Below are positions 25,271 through 34,592 of a stretch of 39,809 nt of DNA, in pieces. The DNA is from Rhodospirillales bacterium. GTDB lineage: Bacteria > Pseudomonadota > Alphaproteobacteria > Rhodospirillales > Casp-alpha2. The position numbers were made by a program, and so were the translations under genes. The notes below the pieces were generated by a model that searched no databases, was not told the DNA's origin, and saw only the letters and a list, made by a program, of their open reading frames with translations. Each line of letters begins with the position of its first letter. Position 1 is the first letter of the stretch. The DNA is taken from positions 1 to 39,809 of the forward strand of contig JABMOY010000141.1 in assembly GCA_013203955.1 (NCBI GenBank). Reading direction: 5' to 3'.

Positions 25271-26547
25271 AACCTGATGTCCACAAAGGCGGCTCGCCGC
25301 AAATCCCGCAAATGCTGACGGGCGGAGAGACCCAGCCGTTCGTTTATCAGCTTGTTGGCGATTCTTTCACGTAGTGCGGTTTCGCCCAAATCGGGTTTTT
25401 TTGTTTCTGTCCGCTTGCAGACCATCAGGACGACAACGCCATCCGCCGTCCGCAGGGGGGGGCTGGCTTTCAGTATCGGCAACCCGCGAATTAGGTTTCT
25501 TTGCTGTGGTGCCAAGGCGCTGGTCTTGATATCGCCGAGGTTACCCGAGAGAGGGGCCTTAAAATCCTTGCCGAACTTTTCCATGTCCTGGCAGCTTTTC
25601 ACCCGTTTGCCGAGAATCTTCGCCGCCTCCATAGAATCGGCGACTTGCGCTGGGCTAGCGTCTTTTGGCAGTTGCAGGAAAAATTGTTGAATATTGACCA
25701 GGGGTGAATTTTCTTCGCTGCCTGAAAGTCCTTTGGCAATCCGCTTCTCTTGGAGAAACAGAATGTAATATCCTTCCTCGGTGCGGGTTGGTATTGAAAT
25801 TTGGCCGGGTTGAAGGCCGGCAAGGACATTATCCAGTTTTCCACCTAATTGACCGATTCGGTTCCAGCCAAGATCCCCGCCTTTTTCGGCGGTGGGGCTT
25901 TTGGAAAAATTCCGAGCAAGCGCCCGAAAGCTGGAAGCGGATTTAGCCTGTTGGATTAATCGGTGCCCAAGGGAGAGAATTTCCTGATCCCTTTTTTGAT
26001 TGTCTATGGGTAAAAAAATTTCAAGAACCCTGTATTCCGGCTTTCCCGCATTGTTTTTGATATCGGCAAGAATTTCGTCGATTTCCTCTTCACTGATTTG
26101 AATGCCTGCTCCGAAACGACTGTTAATTAACTTCTGCCAAGCAATATCAGCCTCAATTTTATTACTTAAGGTGGCTATAGTTATGCCTCTTCTGGCCAAT
26201 AAATCTTTCAAAGCGCCAACTTTCTGGCCATTTCGTTTTTCCATATTGCGGAAAGTATTTTCAATTTCGCTTTCCGTTATAGGAATTTTAAGTCTGGCAG
26301 CTTCCTGACGTTTCAACTCGTCGTCAATTAACGTGCGCAAGACCTGGGGCGCTAGTCTTTGGCGTGTTTCGTTATTTTGGGGGAGCCCTGAAAAATTGAT
26401 AACAAGGCTTAGGCGCATGTTCAGGTCATAAATGGAAATAATTTCGTCGTTGACCACGGCCGCTATTCCCAGCGTTTCCTGAGCTTTGGTGTTGCTCACG
26501 AAAGCCGATAAAGCCAGCAATAGGACACACGCAAAAAACTTTTTCAT
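25267..26547 (-). CDS. surA: Periplasmic chaperone/peptidyl-prolyl isomerase SurA
   Basis: Escorts unfolded outer-membrane proteins, including LptD, through the periplasm. It has 426 residues. A signal peptide (about 1-22, ending NTKAQ) precedes the SurA N-domain (IAAVVNDEIISIYDLNMRLSL). One clear parvulin domain is seen at about 168-270 (SKSPTAEKGGDLGWNRIGQL). The second parvulin region (about 285-385) is degenerate. A C-terminal helix follows. It starts 109 bases downstream of lptD. Confidence 0.92.
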   Translation of the reverse strand: MKKFFACVLLLALSAFVSNTKAQETLGIAAVVNDEIISIYDLNMRLSLVINFSGLPQNNETRQRLAPQVLRTLIDDELKRQEAARLKIPITESEIENTFRNMEKRNGQKVGALKDLLARRGITIATLSNKIEADIAWQKLINSRFGAGIQISEEEIDEILADIKNNAGKPEYRVLEIFLPIDNQKRDQEILSLGHRLIQQAKSASSFRALARNFSKSPTAEKGGDLGWNRIGQLGGKLDNVLAGLQPGQISIPTRTEEGYYILFLQEKRIAKGLSGSEENSPLVNIQQFFLQLPKDASPAQVADSMEAAKILGKRVKSCQDMEKFGKDFKAPLSGNLGDIKTSALAPQQRNLIRGLPILKASPPLRTADGVVVLMVCKRTETKKPDLGETALRERIANKLINERLGLSARQHLRDLRRAAFVDIRL

Positions 26548-26656
26548 GGCGCGGCTTCTAATCGTTCAAGGATGGCTTGGTAGAACAAGGATATCATAAT
26601 GCTGCCTGGGTGTAACGGGGCCTTATTCCACATTCTTTGGGGAGAGGGGCTAAGAA

Positions 26657-29344
26657 TTAATTTTGGAAAACATCGGTCCTGAATTCACCCAGGGTTTTGA
26701 GGACGACGTTGAAGTAAATTTGGTCCGTTGGTTCAAGGTCGCGATCCTCGAAAAAGGTGCGCGACAAATTTGTCGAAAAAACAACGCATTCATTTTCGTA
26801 AATAAGATTTCCACCCACCCTTCGCGTTTCTCCGGCGGCAAGGTCCGTTAAGCCGGAAAGTCCGGCCCGCCAATGCCGGTTTAATTGCGAAGTGGCGCCG
26901 TATGTAATTTCTTCGCGTCCGGCGAATTCACTTTCTTGTTGGCGTTCCAGAAAGGTGTAATTCGCCCGGACTCTGAAGAAGGGAACGCCGGCGGAAAACG
27001 CCACTTCGTTTCTCTTCGGTGTAAAATTGTCACTTGAAAAACGAGTCCTGTAGTTAATATTCAAGTGCGGTCCAGGAGAGATATCTACCCGTCCCACCAA
27101 GTCAGAAAATTTTTCCTCGACACCTGAACCCGTCGCAAATGTATCGTCGGTTTTGGGGCGGAAGGATTGGCCAAGAAAAAACGAGCTGCTTCCGCCCTCT
27201 TTTCCATATACGCCCCATTTTAGACCATAGCTAATTCGAGGGCCCGCTTCGACTTTATCGAGGCCGGAAAACTTATTGGCGCTGAAAAGGTTGGTGTCGT
27301 CGAATTCAAACTCGGCGCTGTCTTCGTTGGGGATATCATCCGGATTGCCGCCGTATGGCGTGTAAACAGCGGAAACCACCGGTTCGATCGTCTGGCTTAC
27401 GTTTTTCCCGGTTTTGATAAAAGGGTAACGCCAATCGAGTTTGGCTTGGGGGATAAGCCGGCCACTGAATCCGGAAAAGTTCGATTTTCCATCCCGTTCC
27501 AAATTGTTGACATGGTAAAAGTCGCCATTAAGATTTAAGGACAATTTGTAGACATCCCCCAAAGGTCCCATGAACGGTAATTGCCAGCCCGGCTTGAGAG
27601 ATAAGCGGCGAGTGTCGCTACCGTCGCTTCGGGTCAAAGATAGGAAATTTACGTCAAGCAAGGTCTGTCCGCCGAAACGGTCGGGTTCACCGACGTGGTT
27701 GTAATCGATCAGGGGCAAAACCAAAGGCTCAAGTTCAGGGTCGTCTGACGCTTGTAGCCCCTGGAAGGCGTACCCATTGGCGGCAAAGTAATTGCGTTTG
27801 CGAAATCCCTCGGCAAACAGCCTACTGTTGAGGGTTTGCCCGTTTCCTGAACCGTCGTAGCCGGCCCCTATTCCGTAACGGCGCAGGTACGTATCGTCGC
27901 TGGCCCGGTTTAAATCCAAACCCCAACGCCATGTGTTGTTGATGTCGAAGCGGGCTTCACTGAAAATATGCCCTCGGATATCTTCCTCGCTGTCCCCGCC
28001 GATCAAACTCCCCGTTAATTTCAAAGTACCGTTTTTAAATAAATGCCGGTATTCGGTTATAGCTCCTGAACCTTTATTGCCGGTGTACAAGGCAGTGACG
28101 GTCGCGTCCGATTGAGGGGAAATATTGAAGTAATACGGGACCTTGGCGACAAAACCCAAATCAGATGATCCACCGAAAGACGGCACCAAAAGTCCGGTCT
28201 TGCGTTTGACCGTTGGGTCAGGGTGAGAAAAATAAGGGGTATAGGCGACCGGGACTCCAAGGACTTCCAACCAGGCATCCCGGTACTCGATGGTTTTTTG
28301 TGCTTTGTCGTGAATAATTTTTACGCTCTTGATCTGCCAAAGCGGTGGGCTCGACGGGTCGTCGGGACATAAATTACAGGGCGAATAAACCCCTTTGCGC
28401 ATTTCCGTGATTCTGCCTGCGGAATGCCGGGCGCCGGATGCGGCAATGCGCGACCGATCGGTAAGGATAATGCCGATGCTTTCTATGACCGCGTCCCTAA
28501 GATCCCCTGAAACTTCCATTCGGTCGCCGAAAACCCGTTCTCCCCCCGGTTCGGTCAAATGAATGTTGCCAAGCGCCGTAACCACATCGGTCTTTTGATT
28601 ATAGGTGACCGTGTCAGCAATGAGTTTGCGGGGGCCATTTATAATTTCGACGTTGCCGCTGGCCGTTATGACGCCTTTATCCTGGTCAAAGCTCATTTGG
28701 TCGGCACTTAGATGGACGGGCAATTCGGGATTGATTGCGCCCGTGCGTGACCGTGGTTTCTGCCTCAGTTCTTTTTCAGGCTCTTGGGTGCCGGAATCCA
28801 ATAAAGGGTTTCTAGGCTCTACTGCCGTGCCAATTGTTTCCGTTGCCGGGTCTTGGAGGGGTGCCGGTATAGGTTTGGCTTCTTTCTCGGAACCATAGGG
28901 GCCTGGATACCAAAGGGTTCCCAGGGGTTTATTGTATGGAAGGGGTGGAATTTCGGGAGCGGGGCCGGGCTCGGCAAAGGGTGTCGGTTGTGGTGTCGTG
29001 GGGTTTCCCTTGGCATCGAAAACGCCGGGGTACCAAAGCGTCCCCAACGGTTTTTCAGGGCTGGGTCCACCGACAGGTTGTTCCACCGGGAATCCCACCG
29101 ATGCTGGAGGCGCATAGGATGGGATTTGGGATTGAGGAGTCGCCAACGGGCTGGGCTGAGGCTGAGGGCCACGCGCCTCGGTTGGCGGGGTTTCCTTATA
29201 AGGCCCGGGATACCATAAGGTGCCAAGCGGTTTCCCGGACTCCGGGATGCCGACGCCGGAAGTCGCCGCCTGGGCCAATGAATAGGGAATACCCGCCGCC
29301 AACAGGCTGAAAAAAACGGTTAAATATCCCAGGGGGAGGCGCAT
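26657..29344 (-). CDS. lptD: LPS-assembly protein LptD with repeat-bearing N-terminal extension
   Basis: Outer-membrane beta-barrel that inserts lipopolysaccharide into the outer leaflet. It has 895 residues. A signal peptide (about 1-25) is followed by a Pro-rich extension (28-200) with three copies of KPLGTLWYPG, at 38-47, 98-107 and 139-148. The OstA/LptA-like jellyroll spans about 205-320 (LSADQMSFDQDKGVITASGNVEI), with CNLC and PLWQIK at its end. The barrel runs from about 330 to the end, with C-terminal YENECVVF. The OstA and barrel parts are standard for alphaproteobacteria; the repeat-bearing extension is unusual. lptG ends six bases upstream. Confidence 0.95.
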   Translation of the reverse strand: MRLPLGYLTVFFSLLAAGIPYSLAQAATSGVGIPESGKPLGTLWYPGPYKETPPTEARGPQPQPSPLATPQSQIPSYAPPASVGFPVEQPVGGPSPEKPLGTLWYPGVFDAKGNPTTPQPTPFAEPGPAPEIPPLPYNKPLGTLWYPGPYGSEKEAKPIPAPLQDPATETIGTAVEPRNPLLDSGTQEPEKELRQKPRSRTGAINPELPVHLSADQMSFDQDKGVITASGNVEIINGPRKLIADTVTYNQKTDVVTALGNIHLTEPGGERVFGDRMEVSGDLRDAVIESIGIILTDRSRIAASGARHSAGRITEMRKGVYSPCNLCPDDPSSPPLWQIKSVKIIHDKAQKTIEYRDAWLEVLGVPVAYTPYFSHPDPTVKRKTGLLVPSFGGSSDLGFVAKVPYYFNISPQSDATVTALYTGNKGSGAITEYRHLFKNGTLKLTGSLIGGDSEEDIRGHIFSEARFDINNTWRWGLDLNRASDDTYLRRYGIGAGYDGSGNGQTLNSRLFAEGFRKRNYFAANGYAFQGLQASDDPELEPLVLPLIDYNHVGEPDRFGGQTLLDVNFLSLTRSDGSDTRRLSLKPGWQLPFMGPLGDVYKLSLNLNGDFYHVNNLERDGKSNFSGFSGRLIPQAKLDWRYPFIKTGKNVSQTIEPVVSAVYTPYGGNPDDIPNEDSAEFEFDDTNLFSANKFSGLDKVEAGPRISYGLKWGVYGKEGGSSSFFLGQSFRPKTDDTFATGSGVEEKFSDLVGRVDISPGPHLNINYRTRFSSDNFTPKRNEVAFSAGVPFFRVRANYTFLERQQESEFAGREEITYGATSQLNRHWRAGLSGLTDLAAGETRRVGGNLIYENECVVFSTNLSRTFFEDRDLEPTDQIYFNVVLKTLGEFRTDVFQN
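28901..29233 (-). repeat. Three in-frame copies encoding KPLGTLWYPG within lptD
   Basis: Thirty-base segments at 29204-29233, 29024-29053 and 28901-28930 each encode Lys-Pro-Leu-Gly-Thr-Leu-Trp-Tyr-Pro-Gly. An aromatic residue follows soon after each (PYK, VFD, PYG). They are separated by proline-rich linkers of 50 and 31 residues. Codons differ between copies while the residues are identical, which points to selection on the peptide rather than recent DNA duplication. Confidence 0.9.
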
Positions 29345-29350
29345 GATGGG

Positions 29351-30451
29351 CTATCCATCTTCCAGATGAAGAAGTGTCGCCAATCCCAAAAGGGTTGCGA
29401 CCCCGGATGGAGTCCAAGCCGCCATAACAACCGGAATACTGTCCGAAAGGCCTAAGGCAAAGACAATGTCAGAGAAAAAATACAGAACAAAGCCCGTTAA
29501 AACACCCCCGGATATGACAAACGTCGTACTGCCCCGTCTTGAGTGGCGAAGCGTAAATGACGCTGCAATCAGAACCATCGCGCACATAAGGATAGGGGCT
29601 GCCAACAACGTGTGAAGGTAAAGCCGGTGTCTAATCGCCGAAAATCCGGAATTTTCCAAAGTGTTGATAAACCCGGGCAGATCCCAAAAAGACATGGTTT
29701 CAGGCGGTGCAAAGCTATCCTGGATTTTACTGAGCGTCAGGTCGGTTGCTAGCCAGTAATCTTTTTCAAACCGGGGCAAGGCTTCCGGATCAAACACCCA
29801 GGTCTTGGTCATGTGCCAAAAACCATCTTCCAAACGGGCGGTTGCCGCTTCGATGCGGCCTTTGAAGGTATCGCTGCCTTCGTAAATAAAAACGATAACG
29901 TCTCTAAGTTCCACGTCCTTGCCTGATTGCAAGATGAGATTGGAGTGAACGACTGACTGGCCGTTGGCATTGGCTTGCCTGAGCCATAACCCACCCTTGG
30001 AAATGGCCAGGAAACTGTCTTGCCCCTTAAGGTTAACCGCCTCGAGCCTCTCGAAGCGGGTCAACGTTGTAGAAGCCAACGGGGTCAAGACCATGACTTG
30101 GAATAATCCAAGGACAAAGGCGATAATGATTACTGGAAATAAAAGCTGCCAAACAGATACCCCTGCGGCTCGTGTAATGACCAACTCATGGGTTCTCGTC
30201 AGTCTCCAGAACGCTCCCATGCTGCCAAAAAGAACGGCAAAGGGAAATGCTTTCTGGCCCATATGGGGGAGTTTTAAAAACGCCATTTCCATCACCAGGG
30301 AAAAGGAGACTTCCGGCTTAGCGGCCGCTCTGCGCAATAATTCCACGGCATCGAAAAGCAGGATCAGCATGAGAAACAACGCGAATAAAATCGTGAAGCT
30401 CAACAGGAAATGCCGGCCGATGTAATAAGAAAGGGTTGTCGATAAGCGCAC
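29351..30451 (-). CDS. lptG: LPS export ABC transporter permease LptG
   Basis: One of two permeases of the LptB2FG complex that extracts LPS from the inner membrane. It has 366 residues. Transmembrane segments lie in the first 110 residues and the last 90, around a periplasmic beta-jellyroll (about 130-260). The N-terminus (TLSYYIGRHFL) and the THELVITRAAGVS segment after helix 2-3 are typical. The order lptF-lptG-lptD distinguishes it from LptF. The gap to lptF is 20 bases. Confidence 0.93.
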   Translation of the reverse strand: MRLSTTLSYYIGRHFLLSFTILFALFLMLILLFDAVELLRRAAAKPEVSFSLVMEMAFLKLPHMGQKAFPFAVLFGSMGAFWRLTRTHELVITRAAGVSVWQLLFPVIIIAFVLGLFQVMVLTPLASTTLTRFERLEAVNLKGQDSFLAISKGGLWLRQANANGQSVVHSNLILQSGKDVELRDVIVFIYEGSDTFKGRIEAATARLEDGFWHMTKTWVFDPEALPRFEKDYWLATDLTLSKIQDSFAPPETMSFWDLPGFINTLENSGFSAIRHRLYLHTLLAAPILMCAMVLIAASFTLRHSRRGSTTFVISGGVLTGFVLYFFSDIVFALGLSDSIPVVMAAWTPSGVATLLGLATLLHLEDG

Positions 30452-30471
30452 GGATCAGGGTTCCTATTTCG

Positions 30472-31593
30472 TCAAGCCGGTTGGGGGCGGGCATTGGTTT
30501 TGCGCCGCCTTTGCCACAGGACCATGAAGGCATAGCCAATGATAATGGGGAGTATGGCATTAAGGTATAGCAAGGGCATTAATTCCAGATTTTTGGCGAC
30601 AAGATTACTCAAACCCAAAGAGCTTCCTTGCAAGGCGACCATGATGAAAATGGCCAGAGAAATCTGCTGAGATTGCGTACGGCGGCTGAAACTTCCGGAA
30701 ATCAAACAAGCAAGCCCGACAAGGGTGAAGCCCAAAGCGGTCAACGGGGACGCCAAACGCCTATGCCCTTCGACGATAAATTTTCCGAATTCCTTGGCTT
30801 CCATGCCGTCGGAAAATTTTTCGATATTGAAAAGTTCATGTAGCTCTCTTTCCCGTGGTTCCCGGAATCGTTCGCTCACAGAACTTCGGTCAGTTGCTAA
30901 ATCAAAAACATAACGGTCAAAATACAGGATTGATAATTTGTTGGTCGTTTTGTCCACGGACTGTCGGTTTCCGTTGGACATGAGAACACGGGCTCCTTCC
31001 TCGGTATTCACCATGGCCCCTTTGGAGGCCATTAAGGTAAAGGGATGAAGCTTGTCGCGCTGATCATGGACCAAAACCCCCAGCAGTTGCCCGTCCTTGG
31101 TGCGCTGGCGCACATAAACCGTAATTCCCTTGGCTACCGGGTTAAAGGCTCCTTCCTTGAGCAGGATATGGGTGTAATTGTTGCGGATGTCCCACTGTAA
31201 ATCCCGGAAATTTTTATAGGACTGAGGAACAATCTGCAGGTTAAGGGCGTACCCCAAGGCGACAACAAAAAGTGCCATAATCAACGCCGGCTTTGCCAAA
31301 TCAAACTGACTTTGCCCCGACGCCCGCATGACGACAAGTTCACGGTCGTTTATGAGCTTGTAATAGATAAAAACGACTACAAAAAACAGCGCGACCGGCA
31401 AGACGATTACCAGAAAATTGGGCAGCAATAACATCGTCAGATAGACGAACATCCCCCCCGTCAGCCCCCGGTTGACGATCATTTCGACGAATCGTAATGA
31501 CTGCGACAACCAAATGATGCAGGTCAGAACCGTGGTCACAAGGACCATCCCTACGAACAATTGCCGCAGAACGTATTTTGTAAAGCCGTTCAT
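30472..31593 (-). CDS. lptF: LPS export ABC transporter permease LptF
   Basis: Second permease of LptB2FG. It has 373 residues. Six predicted transmembrane helices flank a periplasmic domain (about 125-265). It opens YVLRQLFVGMVLVT and has the coupling stretch INDRELVVMRASGQSQFDLAKPAL. A positively charged C-terminus (WQRRRKTNARPQPA) faces the cytoplasm. It starts 99 bases after an SGNH hydrolase gene on the same strand; that A/T-rich gap may hold its promoter, though I found no convincing hexamers. Confidence 0.93.
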   Translation of the reverse strand: MNGFTKYVLRQLFVGMVLVTTVLTCIIWLSQSLRFVEMIVNRGLTGGMFVYLTMLLLPNFLVIVLPVALFFVVVFIYYKLINDRELVVMRASGQSQFDLAKPALIMALFVVALGYALNLQIVPQSYKNFRDLQWDIRNNYTHILLKEGAFNPVAKGITVYVRQRTKDGQLLGVLVHDQRDKLHPFTLMASKGAMVNTEEGARVLMSNGNRQSVDKTTNKLSILYFDRYVFDLATDRSSVSERFREPRERELHELFNIEKFSDGMEAKEFGKFIVEGHRRLASPLTALGFTLVGLACLISGSFSRRTQSQQISLAIFIMVALQGSSLGLSNLVAKNLELMPLLYLNAILPIIIGYAFMVLWQRRRKTNARPQPA

Positions 31594-31692
31594 GGCCGAT
31601 ATTTATTCTTGTTAAGTTCGGCTCAAACTGTGGGAAAAGTATTAAAAAATCAAGAATTATCGGTATTTAGGGGTTTTGGCGATGGCGGTCCG

Positions 31693-32763
31693 TTAATTCA
31701 ACACGTCCTTGAGCTTTGGGTATAGGAATTCTCCAATGCGTTTAGATCCTGTGGGCGAGGTGTGGATATGGTCGTAAAAATCCCCGTCCTCAAAAGTGAT
31801 TTCGCTGGCCAAATCGACGCAGGTGAGGCCCAATTCCCGGCACACCGACAGGGTTGCCCGGTTATATTCCATTAATCTCAGATAAGACCCCGTTGAAGGC
31901 GCCTCGGCCTCTTTTGAAGAGCGCGCGAGAATCTGGCCGTTCTCGATTTTGTAAATCCCGCTCCTTTGGGTGATGAAAATAGGTTCCGCTCTCATGTCCT
32001 CCTTAATTTTTCGGGCCAAGACACGCAGCCGGTTTTCATAGGCCTTTAACCTGCCGGGTGGAACCATCTCCGTTTTTTTATCGGTTATCAGGATGGCCGG
32101 CCGCCAGATTAGGTTCGCCGTTTTATAAGCCCCATGAATCAATCGCGTCCGTTGGGCCACGAACATCCCCCTGATTTGGCGGAAGCGGTTGTAAAGGACG
32201 CTGTTGTTCAAGAAGTAATATCGAAACCGACGCACCGGATCGGGCGATTTCATTTCATCGTAACGGGAAATTTTATCTTCGGTGACGGCCCGATCGTTTA
32301 TGCCGACATAGAACAAAACATAACGTGGTTTTAGACCGGGAATATTCGGGAACCACAGGTCAATGGCGCGGATATGCCCCACCGTTGACTGGCCGTCGAC
32401 GGCGGCGTTGACGATGGTCAACGGCGTGCCGGCATCGGCAAATCCCTTGCTAAGCCAATCGACCCAGGTTTCGCCATCGCTGACGTATGGCTCATTGGTG
32501 GTGCTGCCGCCCATCACCAGGACATCGATATCCGCCGGTTTGCCATATTTCCCGCGCAACCCGTGCTCGTCGCGGGTGTAGGTGACAAGACCATCCGACG
32601 GGTAAACCTCGGATACGTCGAAATGGCGTGTCGTGTTGCGTGGAATGTTGAGGACGCTGTAATCGGGCCCGAAAATCCAGCTGCCGAAAATAAGTTCCGC
32701 CACCACCAAACCGGTGAAGATAAAGCCTCCGTTGACGGCGATAATTTTCAGGGATTTTTTCAT
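31693..32763 (-). CDS. Membrane-anchored SGNH/GDSL-type hydrolase
   Basis: Predicted esterase or deacetylase of the SGNH superfamily. It has 356 residues. An N-terminal hydrophobic anchor (about 5-28) is followed by a periplasmic catalytic domain. Block I is VMGGSTTNEP with Ser87, block III is VGINDR with Asn156, and block V is DHIHTSP with Asp331 and His334, so the catalytic set is complete. It sits 19 bases after an acyl-CoA dehydrogenase gene and upstream of lptF. That setting hints at acyl or acetyl groups on envelope glycans or lipids, but the substrate is unknown. Confidence 0.8.
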   Translation of the reverse strand: MKKSLKIIAVNGGFIFTGLVVAELIFGSWIFGPDYSVLNIPRNTTRHFDVSEVYPSDGLVTYTRDEHGLRGKYGKPADIDVLVMGGSTTNEPYVSDGETWVDWLSKGFADAGTPLTIVNAAVDGQSTVGHIRAIDLWFPNIPGLKPRYVLFYVGINDRAVTEDKISRYDEMKSPDPVRRFRYYFLNNSVLYNRFRQIRGMFVAQRTRLIHGAYKTANLIWRPAILITDKKTEMVPPGRLKAYENRLRVLARKIKEDMRAEPIFITQRSGIYKIENGQILARSSKEAEAPSTGSYLRLMEYNRATLSVCRELGLTCVDLASEITFEDGDFYDHIHTSPTGSKRIGEFLYPKLKDVLN

Positions 32764-32782
32764 GGGCCGGCTTAAGCTGTTC

Positions 32783-34576
32783 TTAAATGCCGCTGTCCTG
32801 AAACCGCCCGACGGCGGCCCACCCGCGGGTAACCGTGGCCGCCAGAGATGGGGCCTGGACCAGGATTTGATCGGCGTAAAACCGCACCGACACCAATTTT
32901 CCTTGGCAAAATTCCCTATCCCCGGTGCCGGACTCCAGATCTTGTTCGACCGTTAAGCCGGCGCGCGCCATCAGCCAGCCGCCGGCAACGACACCCAAAA
33001 GCTTGAGATACGGAACGGCGCCGGCGGCGACGGCTTGGCTGTTATCGCCGTGGGTGGCGACGACCCAATCGGTGGCTTCTTCAAGGGCGTTAACCCCTTC
33101 AGCCAAGGCTTGGCGGATGGCGGCCACATCCTCATTGACGCTGGCGCCAAGGGTTTCATCAAATTCTCTCATGGTTGCGATCAGCGCCTTGGCGGTGACG
33201 CCGTCTTCGCGCGCTACCTTGCGATGGATCAAATCATTGGCCTGAATGCCGTTGGTGCCTTCGTAAATGGCGGCGATGCGGGCGTCGCGAAGGAATTGCG
33301 GTGCGCCTGATTCCTCGATGAAACCGGCGCCGCCGTGAATCTGAATACCGGTGTTGGCGACGTCGATACCGGTGTCGGAACTCCAGGCCTTGACGACAGG
33401 GGTCAGCAGGTCGACCAGCGCCTGCTTTTCCTTTCGCATCGCCTCGTCAGGGTGGCGCTTGGCGGTGTCCAGGCAGGCGGCGGCGTAATAGGCCAGCGCC
33501 CGGGTCGCTTCGGTTTGGGCGCGCATGGAAATCAGCATACGCCTGACATCCGGGTGGCGGTTGATGGCAACGGGTTCGGGGGATTTGTCCCCGATGGCCC
33601 GGCTTTGCACGCGCTCCTTTGCATAGGCGTTGGCATGTTGATAGGCGCGTTCACCGACGCCGACGCCTTCCAACCCGATGGCGAGGCGCGCGTTGTTCAT
33701 CATCGTGAACATATATTCGATGCCCTTATTTTCCTCGCCGACCAGATATCCAACGGCCCCGCCGTCATCGCCATAGGACATTACGCAGGTCGGGCTGCCG
33801 TTAATTCCCAATTTGTGCTCGATGGAAACGCACCTGAGATCGTTGCGATCGCCCAGGGTGCCGTCTTCCTTGACCAGAATTTTAGGCACCACGAACAGCG
33901 ACAGCCCTTTGATTCCTTCGGGGCCGTCCGGCGACCGGGCCAGCACCATGTGAATGATGTTTTCGGTGAAATCGTGTTCGCCGTGGGTGATGAAAATCTT
34001 TTGGCCGGTGATGCGGTAATGGTCACCGTCACGAACAGATTTGGTTCTGACCTGGGCCAAATCGGATCCGGCTTGCGGCTCGGTCATGTTCATGGTGCCG
34101 GTCCATTGTCCCGATATCAATTTGGCCATGTAGGTTTGTTTAAGGTCGTCCGAGCCGTGAACGGACAGAAGCTCAATCGCGGCTTGAGTCAACATCGGGC
34201 ACAAGGCCAAGGACACGTTGGCGGCATTCCAAATCTCGAACGTCGCCGTCTGCAACAACCATGGCAGGCCTTGTCCCCCGTATTCGGGGTCGAAGGGAAC
34301 GCCGTTCCAGCCGCCGTCGATGAAGCGCTTGTATGCATCCGGGAAACCCTTGGGCGTTCGCACGACCCCGTTTTCAAGGACGCAGCCCTCGATATCGCCG
34401 CTCCGGTTCAACGGCGCAAAGACTTCCGAGCCCAGCTTGCCCGCTTCTTCCAGGATGGCATCGACCAAATCGGGCGTCACGTCCTCGAAGCCCGGCAAGG
34501 CGGCGATGTCATCCAGGCCCGCCAGTTCGTTAATCACGAACCGCATATCCTTGATCGGCGCTTGGTAGTCGGTCAT
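32783..34576 (-). CDS. Acyl-CoA dehydrogenase, large (DmdC-like) type
   Basis: FAD enzyme that introduces a double bond next to the thioester of an acyl-CoA. It has 597 residues, longer than the roughly 380 of classic members because of a C-terminal extension, as in FadE-like and 3-methylmercaptopropionyl-CoA dehydrogenases. TEPQAGSDLAQ and KIFITHGEHD line the flavin site. IQIHGGAGFIEE and IYEGTNGIQANDL carry the catalytic Glu. The last 110 residues form an additional helical domain. Substrate chain type cannot be read from sequence. It lies 16 bases after the AsmA-like gene and 19 bases before the SGNH gene. Confidence 0.87.
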   Translation of the reverse strand: MTDYQAPIKDMRFVINELAGLDDIAALPGFEDVTPDLVDAILEEAGKLGSEVFAPLNRSGDIEGCVLENGVVRTPKGFPDAYKRFIDGGWNGVPFDPEYGGQGLPWLLQTATFEIWNAANVSLALCPMLTQAAIELLSVHGSDDLKQTYMAKLISGQWTGTMNMTEPQAGSDLAQVRTKSVRDGDHYRITGQKIFITHGEHDFTENIIHMVLARSPDGPEGIKGLSLFVVPKILVKEDGTLGDRNDLRCVSIEHKLGINGSPTCVMSYGDDGGAVGYLVGEENKGIEYMFTMMNNARLAIGLEGVGVGERAYQHANAYAKERVQSRAIGDKSPEPVAINRHPDVRRMLISMRAQTEATRALAYYAAACLDTAKRHPDEAMRKEKQALVDLLTPVVKAWSSDTGIDVANTGIQIHGGAGFIEESGAPQFLRDARIAAIYEGTNGIQANDLIHRKVAREDGVTAKALIATMREFDETLGASVNEDVAAIRQALAEGVNALEEATDWVVATHGDNSQAVAAGAVPYLKLLGVVAGGWLMARAGLTVEQDLESGTGDREFCQGKLVSVRFYADQILVQAPSLAATVTRGWAAVGRFQDSGI

Positions 34577-34592
34577 GGCTGGCCGCTCCTGG

